64,000 nucleotides of DNA from Hirsutella rhossiliensis. Its lineage: Eukaryota > Ascomycota > Sordariomycetes > Hypocreales > Ophiocordycipitaceae. Every line of letters begins with the position of its first letter. The stretch's first letter is position 1. Shown here in pieces: positions 1 through 10,327 of this stretch. Both the position numbers and the translations under genes were made by a program. The stretch is from positions 8,246,001 through 8,310,000 of the forward strand of contig NW_025408668.1 of NCBI RefSeq assembly GCF_020360975.1, written 5' to 3'. A model generated the notes under the pieces. That model did not search any database. It was not told the DNA's origin and was given only the letters and a program-made list of their open reading frames with translations.

Positions 1-1294
1 CGGTGATCAGAGGGCGTCTTTTGATGCCGTGGCTGATTGATGACTGCCAGTCGATATCCGAGGGCACACATGTTCTCGTCGTCATCCCATGACTGTCCAT
101 CCATCCCATGCCACGTACACACGTACGCGTACCTTGATGCCGACGCCGTCCTCGCCTTGGGTGGCCTGTGAGCCTAGACAAGGTGCCGACATGCCTCGAA
201 AGGGAGAAACAAAGGGCCCTCTCTCCCTTGGCCCCGGACTAATCTCTTGCCTCATGTCCCAGCCTCCCCATTGTTTTTCCCTGTGTCCTTTGTCCTTGAA
301 AAAATGAATACCTCTATGCCCTTTTTGTCAACTCTTCATTTCATCCGCTTGTTCTAGGCACAGTGGCTCCAGCTCCACATGTGAGGATTCAGACGGAACC
401 AGGATCCTCCCTCCGCCTTCTAGACCTTTTGGACGACACAGGCACGAGCTAACCGTGCAGACTTTTTCCCCCTTGTCGTCGGCTTGACCTGGGACGTCAT
501 GCCCAGCTCCAGATGAGCCGAATGGGGGAACACTGCAACTCGTCATGCATTTATGCCTCAGCTGTGTCTGTAGTTTGTGCTGCCCACTCGGTCCTAACAG
601 ACCAAACTCTGGCCAGAAGACATCACGTTACCTACCTGTGGGTATGTACAGTGAAAGCCGCAGCTCATTCTCACTTCTGCCTTTGCCACGCAGACGCAAG
701 ACGGCGGTGAGCCGAGGCGATGCGGCAATAGGCCCTTGGCTATGCATGGTACGTACAGTCAGTACCGTACTTTACTGTGTGGCAGGCGCCTTGGAAAAGC
801 AGCTGCCTTGGTTGGGCTCATTCATCAGAGCTCGGTTGAGCACCCAAGATAAGGCGGAGCTTACCCAGGTATACTGTACTTGCCTGCTTACGCATAAGCA
901 GCGCTATCCCGAGCCACAAATAAATTATCCCCAAGTCCCGTGTACTTCATACTGGGGACAATGTGCACATGACCGCCAACGTCTTACCATCCCTGCTTGC
1001 CTCGTGCCTCTTCCCATCTTCTCCTCATCATCCCCTCCTCCTCCTCCTTGGCCCGTCTTCCATCGTCGTGGTCCCTCGCCTTTTCCGCCTCCCGGCGCTT
1101 TCATTACCACCCGTAGACTTCATTAACTTGAATATCGCTCTCAATTTCGCAGCGGCTTTTTCGCATCGTGCGCGCGCGCGCCATTAGCAGCGCTACGTCA
1201 CCCACGTCACCCACGTCACCCACGTCATCGCCACACAGTTCAGACTCCACCTCCGCGATTTGATCGACCGCAACGCTACTCTGTACTTTCCATC
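1..1294. other. Intergenic / upstream region of the first gene
   Basis: I see no supportable gene here. Short open frames exist on both strands but lack codon continuity, splice structure or recognisable motifs. The last 100 bases hold a tandem ACGTCA array (listed separately), which suggests that the right end is the promoter and 5' leader of the gene starting at 1295. Confidence 0.5.
1195..1227. promoter_or_regulatory. Tandem array of four ACGTCA (CRE half-site) motifs
   Basis: ACGTCA occurs at 1195, 1204, 1213 and 1222, at an exact 9-base period (unit CCCACGTCA). It ends about 70 bases before the inferred start codon at 1295. TGACGT/ACGTCA is the half site bound by CREB/ATF-type bZIP factors. 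The exact spacing and promoter position are visible; binding by a bZIP is inference. Confidence 0.5.
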
Positions 1295-1964
1295 ATGGGT
1301 TCGTGTCTCATCCGCGGCCTCGCCTACCCCTTACTTTTGCCAACTACCCCTGTGCCTAGCATGGCTCAGCTGCCAGCCCGCTAATATCCTGGTCAATTGT
1401 TGCGCAGGCACCAAGGAGTACAGGGGCCCTGCGAAGAAGCGCCTTTACCTTCAACATCCGGAACCCGATACCTACCTCTCCCGTCGCCGCATCACCCGAA
1501 TTATCCCCCCCAGTCCCCCACCCTGTGAGGAGCCGCCGCCGCCGCCGCCCGTCATTGAGGAGCCTGCGCCAGAACCCATAGCGCCGCCATGCCCCGACCC
1601 GCCCTGCCTTCCGGCCCCCCCGCCTTGTCTTCCGGCCCCCCGGCCTAAGCCCGAGCCCCAGATCGAGGTCATAGCCGTCGACATCGAGCCCTCGAAGCGC
1701 TCCTCCAAGTCAAGCCGCTCTCGCTCTCGCAGCCACAGTCACAGGCGCGACAAAGAGGTGTACGTCGAGCGCGATCACTTCATCCCAGTGCCCGTGCCTG
1801 CCGAGCCCCGTTACGATACGTATCGATACGTCGACGCTCCCCGGCGCTTCGTCCCCCCGCCACCCCAAAGGAGGCTCATCACCCAGGACGAGCGGACCCA
1901 AGACGAGCGGGAACACATTTCCATTTCTGATCACCGTCGCACTCGTGAATATTACCGGCGCTGA
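1295..1964 (+). CDS. Small proline-rich, RS-containing hypothetical protein
   Basis: Two-exon model of 186 residues: exon 1 is only ATGG (1295-1298), intron 1299-1407, exon 2 1408-1964. The intron starts GTTCGT, has CTAAT about 25 nt before its end and closes with GCAG. Joining gives MGTKEYRGP and keeps the downstream frame. The protein has a proline-rich middle (runs of P with E and C), then an SR-type stretch (SRSRSRSHSH) and a charged, Arg/Tyr-rich tail ending EYYRR. There is no signal peptide, membrane segment or known domain, so the function is unknown. The 3' end faces the CorA-like gene across about 280 bases. The very short first exon is the least certain part; a start inside exon 2 is not excluded. 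Confidence 0.6.
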
Positions 1965-2240
1965 ACGGCGAGACCCGGGTGTTGATGGAGGCACGCTTTG
2001 GATTCTGTTGCCCTCTTGATGATTTATGATATATAACGGGACGTTAAGCGCTGGGATTAGGTCTTTTGGGCCGCAAGCTGTGATGTTCGTCATGTCATGT
2101 CACGGCCTTTATGTTCAACGTCGCATCCCTTCAAGTTCTTTTTTTAATTATTCGCCTACTGGGAAACGGCTGTCATTCATCATCCCTCGGGTTGGTTCAA
2201 AGCGCTGTCCTCTAGACTTGCCCCAAGACAGCCCGTTAAC

Positions 2241-5200
2241 CTAGTATACGTACATGGTCTGTGGGCGCCGGCGGAGTTGGGGTGCTGCAGCAACAGGCTG
2301 GAGGTCTTCCGAGTATCGACGCCACCGCGCAGAAACAGGATCTCCCTGAACCTCGCCCGCATACGGCACTGCGGGAGCTGTCTCCGGGTCCAACTGCGGC
2401 GGCGCCGAGGCCATGTAGGTGGTCCCGGGCATCTGCGAGACCCACCGGACGGTATTGCCAGCGCCCGGCGCGCGGTCTGGCCGCTTGCCCATGATCCACT
2501 GTATCACGTTGCCCAGCTCGTTCATCCACCAGAGGCCGATGAGAATGACCATGAGGGTGACGGGCACGGTGACGGCCCAGTACAACCACTGGCCAGAGAC
2601 CATGTTGCGGACGTCGCTCGTGTTCATGCCAAAGATGCTGGAGGTGGCACTGATGGGCAGGAAGATGATTGTGACAATGGTAAAGGCGTAGATTGCGTTT
2701 TCCTGCCGGTCCTTGGTCCAGCCCATCTTGTACGCGGCGGCACGCTCCAGGTCTTCGGCGAACTCGGTGTGACGGCGAAAGTCGAACTCACGCTGCTCGA
2801 CGATGCGGGCGCATTCGGTGAGAAAGAGGCCGCGGAAGCCGAGGCCGTCGGTGGGCGACAGCTTGGAGGCCGCCTGGAGTTTCTCCGCCGCGTGCGCGTC
2901 CAAGCCCGCCTCAAAGTACTCGGCTCTCCGGGTCACGGGCTCCTGGTACGACGCGTAGTGGTTGGCGGCTGTTTCCCCGTAAGCGGGAGGCTGGTCCCAT
3001 CCCGGCGTGGCTTCTCTCCTGCTCCGCCTGTGGCCGGGGCCAACGTCGTAGACGACGACGGCATCCGAGCCGGTCGCGGCCGAGAGGTTGCTCCTGATGC
3101 CGCCGAGGATGTGGCGCTGTCTCGCGAGCGTCTTCTTGATGGCCGACATTTCCTGCTGGACTAGTTCGACGCGGTGTTGATACGAGCGGTCCGACGGCTT
3201 GGTGGTGATGTCGGTATCCTACGCTTTGCGTGTCAGTGCCCACGAGGTCGCTCAGACGAGCATCCGCTCGAGGGGCCAAACGCACCAGTGAGCTGAGATA
3301 CTGCGAATACGTCTCGGCTATGTCGTCGGCCTTGCCCACCTGGTCCTGCAGCAGGTCCATGGCGATCAGCGACATGACCTCCATGGGCAGGACGGCCAGG
3401 TCCTCCACAAGGCTGCGGCTCGAGATGCCCTGGAGGACGCTCCGTACGCCGTCCTCGATGAAGGCCTTGGCCTTGGCCATGTGCGCCGACCAACTGCCCT
3501 GGCCTGTGGATGCGCCGACCTTGATCATGCTCGACACCACATGCAGCCATGCCTTGACAAACGGCCGAGGCAGGTCGATGGCGGCCCTGTTCTTGTCGTC
3601 GGCGTAGGCCACGATGCTCTGGAAGGCCTGGATGTCTTGTGACATGGCCCGCAGCTGCAGCCGTAGATCTCGCAAGACCTCGGGGTCGCCGGGCGAGTGC
3701 GCATCGCCGTCGTTGTCAGGGGGGGGCATCTGGATGGCCCCAGGCCTGTTGTTAGACCAGACGTCCCCGGGGGCTCATAAACGTGGGCCACCGGCACTTA
3801 CCAGGACGAGCGACTTGACCGACGCCCAGTACTGGCTGGTGGTCGGGCCGTCGAAGCCCCTGGGGAAGAAGAGCTGGAACAGCGCATCGGCGGCATGGAA
3901 GATGTTGACCCGCTCCTCGTACGCGCGCCGCATCGAGTCGCTGGCCTTGGCTTCGACCTCGTCGCCTCGGTCGGCGAGGTAGGCCCGCACGTCTGCGCGC
4001 GTCGCGCCGCGGCAGCTCCTGTACGCTCTCTGCTGCGCGTACGACGTCTTGCCCAGGAGAAACCTCTCGGCGGCCTCGAGCTGCTTGTTGAGCGCCTCGA
4101 GCTCGGCTGCCGAAGAGGCCGCCCCCGGGTCCGCCGGCGGTGTCGAGTCGGCTGGGCGGAGGGTCAAGACGTGCAGGTACTCTGGGGCTTGCCCGGCGGC
4201 GTCGTCTTGGACGTCCTTCGCGGCGGCTTGGGGTGCGTCTTCGGGTTTCAGGGTCGCCTTGGGGGGTTCTGGCTGCGGGCTGTGCTCGCGCGTCAACTGG
4301 GCTGGACGGCTCCTCGTCTTTGCGTCGGAGACCACGAGGCTTACATGACTCTCAGGCTCAGCGCGACGCTCCCCTGAGGGCGCGAGGCCACTTTCAAGAT
4401 CTTGGGCCAGCTGTCCGGGGTCACGACTCGATCGTGCCATGTAAACTCGAAGCTCTTGGGCCAATATGCCCCGAAGCGTGACAGAAACGACTTTTTGGCC
4501 CGACGTCAGTTAGGAGAAATGCCAAACCAGGTCGAGGGGATGGACAGGGCGGGCACCCACAAACCAAGTCGGGCAGTCCTGCACGTCGAGAGCCCACGTC
4601 ACAGCGCCGCCGTACGAGACGAGAATCCGCCCGCTGGCCTCTGCTGTGCTCGACTGCGCCTTGGACGGCTGCGAAACCACCTTGAGAAAGTCGCCGTACA
4701 GACTCGACTGCGCCATGGAGCCGCAAGTGACGAGCAGCGCTGCACGTGCTCCGTCAGCGACCAGGGGGCTCTTCTCCCTTGCCCAAGCACCCCGAGAGAG
4801 GGGAGGCAAGACTTTACTGTTATCGAGCACCAGGCACCACAGCTGGGCCACATGGAAGCAATCCCCCCGCGGCGCCGCGCCCAGCTCGCAGACGGCCTGC
4901 CCCAGGTCCCTCTGCTGGGGCGTGCGCGAGTAGTGCGACTGCAGCAGCGTCAGCGGCGGGAACGACGCCAGGCTCGACGCCAGCAGCAGGCCCGCGCAGC
5001 GCTGGAGCGAGAAGTAGGGGAGGCAGATCCAGCGCGCCGCGGCGACTCCGCAGGGCGCTGCCGCGGCGACGGCCGGCGACGACCACGACGCGAACAGCTG
5101 CTGCTGCTGCTGCTGCTGCTGCTTCTTCTTGGCGGCGTCGTCCTGGAGGGGCACTTGGAAATACCGCGGGTCCATGTAGCCGACGTGGTCTCCCTTGGAG

Positions 5201-6157
5201 TTCTGCCGCGACTTGACGGCGTGTCGCTTGACCTCGGCTCGCAGCTTTGCCGTGGCTGCCATTTCAGCTTCTGAGAGGCGCACTTGGCATGGTATTTCCG
5301 CCTACAGCGAGGCAGGGATGCCAGAATCAGCCTCATAAAGGGGGTAAGCACACACGGGGCGAGTCGGTTCGTCTCACCCAGAACTCGTCAAAGTTCATCA
5401 CGTCCTGTTGGATGTGGCTATCCCCAAGACACACGTCAGCCCGGCCACGCTCATCTCGACCATAGTCTCGGGGGGGGTGGAAGCAAGCCCCTACAGCCAG
5501 TGGTACAGCGGCCGACTCCGTCCCTTGGGGTCGTGAAGCACCGTCAGCGTCGCGCCGTGCACGCCCCCGAGCTCGGCGTCGCCGGTGTACGTGGACGAAA
5601 AGGCGCGCGTGGCGCTGGACGCCGAGGGCGGCCGGGCGGCGTCGTCTCGCAGCGAGGGCTCAGTCTCGGCCGCGCCCGCCGCCGAGTCGAGCAGCTCGGC
5701 CAGCTCCCTGTCCTTGGACGACGACGACAGCGACGACGACTTGGCGCGCGGAAACACAAAGTCGAAGCCGTCGAGCACGTCGATGTCGTCGTCGCCCGCC
5801 TGGCTCGCCGGCCGCAGCGACGAGGCCATGGAGCCCTCGGACCAGCCGAATTCGCCTACGCCATCGCCGCGGCCGGGCTTGCTGTCGCCGTCGCTCACAT
5901 CAGGTCCCGCCGGCAGATCAAAGAGATACTGTCCATCTTCGTCCTGCTGTGCATCGTCATAGGCTGTCGTGGCAAACCTGCGCTCCGACGGCGGCGGCTG
6001 CTCCGCATCAAAGACGCGCATCGTCGGAGCAGCAGCAGGCGGTGGCGGCTCGGCAAAGGAGACCTCTTCTCGGCCAAAGGACTCCTCCAGCCCGAAGGGC
6101 CGCGCCATGCGGAGCCTGGAAGGGTATACGGCCACGGACTCGCGGTATCCCACCGGC

Positions 6158-6193
<36 letters not shown>

Positions 6194-6537
6194 CGGCGCT
6201 GCTGCCGCTCCCCGGAACGGCCGTAGACCCGGACTGGGACGGGCCTCGCCGGCGGCGGCGGCGGCGGCAGCGGCAGGCGGTACTCGAAATCGTCATCCGT
6301 GTACGAGCGCCACGGCCTCGCAGCCGCGCCGTCATATGGGCCATCATGACGCTATTCCCGCCCTCGCCCTCTCTCTCGCGCGCGCCCGGAGTCAGCAAAA
6401 CACTCCAAGCTCCAAGAAGGCGTGCCTGTGTTGTCGCAGGTGGGAAGGGAGAAAAAAAAAGGCCGGACCTGTCTGCCACTGCGAGACCCCGCGAAGCGCA
6501 CGCGCGGCTCCTGGTAGGAGGACGCATTGTGCCACAT
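2241..6537 (-). CDS. CorA-like Mg2+ transporter domain protein, large fungal type
   Basis: Nine-exon model, 1224 residues: 6537-6469, 6351-5495, 5417-5378, 5301-4818, 4739-4561, 4490-4345, 4279-3802, 3729-3286, 3218-2241. All phases match and introns are 65-117 nt. The C-terminal part (about residues 1070-1130) has two membrane segments, the first ending in the CorA signature GMN (about 1096-1098) followed by TSDVRNM, then a segment ending LIGLWW. This matches the CorA/ZntB-like superfamily of divalent-cation channels. The long N-terminal part has acidic/serine-rich regions, two polyglutamine tracts (CAG runs near 6162-6195 and 5099-5123), and the motif LYHWLHIQQD followed by NFDEFW, seen in related fungal proteins. 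A coiled-coil-like helical region precedes the membrane segments. The substrate is unproven; many fungal members lack transport evidence. Exon 1 (23 residues, intron starting GTCCGG) is the weakest part. Confidence 0.8.
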
Positions 6538-7200
6538 TCTGGGCGTCGATACCCCCGATGCGCGGAGACGCGGACTCAGGCGTGTGCGTGTGCGTATTCT
6601 GTCCGGCCGAGCGTGCTGGGCTGGGGTAAGGACGTCGACGGCGGGCTGCCACGAGCTTTGCCTGGCCTGTCTTCTGGCGTCGTCAAGCGCGCCCAATCAC
6701 CTCTCGGCCGTTCTCCCGAGCAGGGGGAGAGAGGGGGGGCGAGCTGCGGCTGATAGTGGTAATCGAGAGAGACCCTTGTCAGATTCTGTGCGCGTCCCGG
6801 CTGGGGCAAAGAGGCGCGTTCTCTTGCATGGATGCACAACGGGGCTGCGAGGTGGCTGCAGCCGGCGTCGAATCGCCCACGTCAGCACCAGAGCAGGGCT
6901 TCATGCCTTGACTTGCTGGCCACAGAGCACGATGACTGTACCAACTGCTTTACTTCTTCTCTACTGCTTGGCTCATCTTTGCCTACGTAAACACAATGAC
7001 GCTTGTCCAGGTCCGGTCCTCAGAGCTGTCCAACTCTCTCCCTTTCCCTCATCAACACCTGCACCCTTTCGCCAGCATGCGGCATAGCTCACGTCATCCG
7101 GACTATTCAGCACCCCTTGCCAGTTGTGAACTCGTCACCCCCCGGCAGCTCTGCCTTCGCCTGCCCTCAAGCCCCCTGGCCACGCCGACGGTGTCTGACT
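6538..7200. other. Intergenic region between CorA-like and BTB genes
   Basis: This lies upstream of the CorA-like gene and downstream of the BTB gene, both on the minus strand. I see pyrimidine-rich stretches but no gene, tRNA or clear repeat. Confidence 0.5.
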
Positions 7201-8570
7201 CTAGTCATCTCCCCCGAAAGTGTTCGCCGATTCATATAGGGCCCTCGCCGAGGCCTCTGGCATCTGCCCTCGGCTTGACCAGGTCACAAAGTCGCAGCTT
7301 CGCGTCGGGGCTTGCTCTAAAAGAGCCTGCAGTGTCTGGCCGTGGGGCAGGGACCAGCAGGGGACCTGCCCAGACCTCTCGCGGTGTCGGTGTTCAATCA
7401 TGTCCGCCGTGATCAGGGACGAATAGCGTTGCCAGACGGCCGTGGACAGCAGGTTGATGACTGTCGGGTACTGGATGATCAATGGGAGCACAATGTCGAG
7501 AAACCCCGCCAGTGCCAACTTGAGAGGGGCGACAATATCGGCGCTGGGGTAGGCGTAGGCTGCCTCGAGTGCGTCCTTGAGGTAGAGGGTGAACTCCATG
7601 CCCTCCTGGCGACTCATGGGCTGTCTTGAAAAGTGTGCAACGAACAAGGTCTTCCACTTCTCCGACGTGAGTGCGAGTGTGTCGAGGATATGAACCGCCA
7701 TGGTATGTGCGCGCAGGTCCACGGCCACAAGATAGAAGAGAGAACAGCAGGCAACATGAGTAATATCATGAGGGCTCTCGCGCATGGGCTCGCATGGTTC
7801 GATTCCTGGTTCCCCGACAGTCAGCCAGCGAACCCACACGTTTGGCGTCGGGAACTCACTGTCAGTGTACATGAACTTGAGGCTATGCCCAATGATCTTT
7901 GCGGCGCCTGGAAAGTAGACTCCCACGGGGGCGCCGTTCTGGTTTAGGTCAGACTGAGAGGCCCTGTGTGAGCCGTCACGGCCGCGCGCCATGCTCACCG
8001 AGTGTGGAGGCAGCAGCTTATCCCGAATCCAGCCTGACTTGGGCGCGACGACGCTGCGGTGCACCTGAAGCACCTTGTCTTCAGCGTACAGCCAGATGTC
8101 GGCACCAAAGGGGAGGTTCCAGAGGCTGTGCGGGTTCAAAGTCAGCCGGGGATGAAGGGGCATGAAGGGGAAAGAATCGCGTACCTTTCTCCAGCTCGGG
8201 CGGCGGCGGCCTGGAACACCTCCCGAGATGAGCCTTGCGATGCGGATGCGGAACGTTGGCGTGCCGCGCGAGCCGCCGGTGACGTGCCGGTGTTGTGCAC
8301 AGCTTTTGGGGCAGCTGAAGCTACGGAGTCCTGCTTGGGGGCAGCCGCTTCTGCCCGGGGCCAGTCATGCTGGTCTAGAGATTCGGAAGCTTCTTGGAGC
8401 TGGGGCGAGGGCGCCTTGATGCGTCGCCACGGGTTTGTTTTGGGAGGAGAGGCTTCCTTCAGATTTGCCGAATAAATCTTGCTCGCGGACTGGGCCTTGG
8501 GAGTCTCTGTGGCTTTGGACGGGGGCTCTGGGTTCTTGCGGCTCCTTCCATCAAGGGAGGTTCGCAGCAT
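7201..8570 (-). CDS. BTB/POZ domain protein
   Basis: Three-exon model, 418 residues: 8570-8185, 8125-7860, 7805-7201. The first intron starts GTACGC and ends GCACAG with CTGAC upstream; the second (7859-7806) starts GTGAGT and ends ACCAG. The N-terminal third is low-complexity (Ser/Pro/Ala/Lys). A BTB-like core begins at FGADIWLYAEDKVLQVHRS, has SGWIRDKLLPP, and after a disordered insert GVYFPGAAKIIGHSLKFMYTD. The C-terminal half is helical (EKWKTLF, DALEAAYAYP), as in fungal BTB proteins. BTB domains mediate dimerisation and Cullin-3 or transcription-factor contacts; no partner domain is visible. The second intron is 54 nt, a multiple of three, and stop-free, so its retention would add 18 residues. 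An earlier in-frame ATG (for instance near 8790) is possible. Confidence 0.72.
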
Positions 8571-10327
8571 GGCGGGCGGACTGGTTGGGCGAGCCAGGGG
8601 TTGAGCTGAGGTGGAAGAAGCGTGTTGCGGAGGTAAAACCAGAGGCGTTGGCCTGTGACGGCGGTGGATGACACAAGCTGCATGGTCCAGCACGCTTCCA
8701 TGACTCTGATTCACGCTGAGGGCAGCGGGTGCGAACAGCTGCCTCGGCCCGTTGGGGGGGAGAAGAGAGCACATCGGTTCACGGTTGCTAGGCGGCATAC
8801 GCTCCGAAAGGATGCCGTCTCGCCCCACGCGTCAACTGGGAGGGTCTGCGGCTTGCGGTCCAGCGGTATTATGACGAGGATTGCCAGAGTGGCTGTGGGG
8901 GGGGATGAGCAGGTGTTCTTGAGCGGTATGTGAGATGGGTTTGCTCTTGGGCGCCATCGACGACGGTGGGCACAGCTTCCGAGGACGGGAACCAAGGTCG
9001 CGGGGGCGGCAACGTAAGACGGGCAGAGAGGAGAAGAGGGAGCAGGTTGAGGACCCTGGGGACGGATGGACAAGTGATCCGGGGAGGCGAGTGCATAAAG
9101 ATGACACTGATGTCTAGATAGAGCTGGGCCCGGATGACTAAGACTGCGTGCTGGATGAATCGTGTTCGTGCCGCGATATATCAGGGTAAACGGAGGCCTG
9201 GGACAGGAATGGGAGAGTGGGGGGTTGCCCTGAATCTTGCGGGATCCATCCATCGTATCTGCGACTCCATCTCGGCAGCCCAGGGCGGGGGGCGGAGGGA
9301 AGGGGGGGGAATGCCGTGGGCCGTCCTTTGTACGACGGCGGGCTGCGAGTCGCAACGGACATCTCGAGCGGGTTTCCCGGAGTTTGTTGTCCTCCTGATT
9401 GACTGGCAGCTGGGCTCGCATTTTCCGGGCTCTTAGACATGGGCTGAGAGGAAGATTGTCTCGACGACGTTAAATCAACCTTCTGGCCGCGACCAAAGGC
9501 CAGGTACCCGGAGATCAGGTGCCTTGCTGGTGCCTCGCTGGTGCCTCGCTGGTGCCTTGCTGGTGCCTTGCCGCGGCGTCGAGAGGGAGGAAAGAACCTG
9601 TGCAGTACGTACCTTGCTCCGGCCCTCGCGGGTGAGACAATGTACCTTGCGCGCTTGAATTGGCCGTGCGGTACCGCTCGAAGCAGGCGCGCGGCCCAGG
9701 CACTGGATCAAGTATTTCTTCAGGGCACCGCTCCACTGCGTCTGAAGAGCTTCATCACCACCCGCACCAGACGGCTGTGGATGACGGGCGCCATGGCGTG
9801 TCCATGGCGCCCGACAGCTCGTCCATCGCTTGTCACCTTCCATGCCAGGTCCATGCTTACCTGCCTTGATGCTGGGATTTGTCTCACCTACCCCCAATTA
9901 GTTCTGTAACTAAAAGTAAGATACGTACTTAGCAGATGGGTTGGTTCCTGAGTCGCCACAGCATCCTGTCCCACCAGAGTGGCACATGTCCGTAGGTAAC
10001 TAGGTATCCTGCTCTGGTGTGAACGTTTGCAGTGATATTCTCCCACTCAATCATCCGCCCAGCCCCTGCGCGTGAACAAGGGTCTCCCTAACGGGGGCAA
10101 GTACTCGGAGCAACAACGAGCGAAAAGTACACATTGAGCTGCTTCCCCTCCCCCACCCCCACCTCGCTGTCGTTTGCTCTTCCACGTCCTCGTCCATGTC
10201 CTCGTCCTCGTCCTCTTCGCCGCCCTTCACTGTGCAGCTTCAACCAAAGCCCGCTCTCGGCGCTCCTCCATCTCCCATCTCCGCCGTCGCAACCTTTTCT
10301 CTTTGCGTGAGCCATTTCGCCGCCACC
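8571..10327. other. Intergenic region with an 11-mer tandem repeat
   Basis: No supportable gene. Open frames on the minus strand at 8711-9440 and 9475-9897 are Pro/Ser/Arg-rich with no start, splice or motif support. A GTGCCTTGCTG tandem repeat lies at 9519-9571. The right end is the pyrimidine-rich leader of the thioredoxin-like gene. Confidence 0.5.
9519..9571. repeat. Tandem repeat, about five 11-base units (GTGCCTYGCTG)
   Basis: Consecutive units read GTGCCTTGCTG, GTGCCTCGCTG, GTGCCTCGCTG, GTGCCTTGCTG and a final partial copy, differing only at one T/C position. It is a minisatellite-like array in the gap between the BTB and thioredoxin genes. Confidence 0.8.

Noticed and set aside
2277..3164. 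Long plus-strand open frame opposite the CorA-like exon
   Set aside because: It is the antisense shadow of a well-supported exon in GC-rich DNA and does not start with ATG.
7790..7815. GGTTCGATTCC, resembling a tRNA B box, on the plus strand
   Set aside because: It lies at the intron/exon border of the BTB gene, there is no A box at the right distance upstream and no cloverleaf can be drawn.
9475..9897. 140-codon minus-strand frame
   Set aside because: It spans the 11-mer tandem repeat and owes its length to it (repeated Arg-His-Gln units).
10196..10327. Upstream in-frame ATG of the thioredoxin-like gene
   Set aside because: The ATG at 10328 has an ideal context (GCCACCATG) and matches the family start; the extension is low-complexity Ser/Pro.
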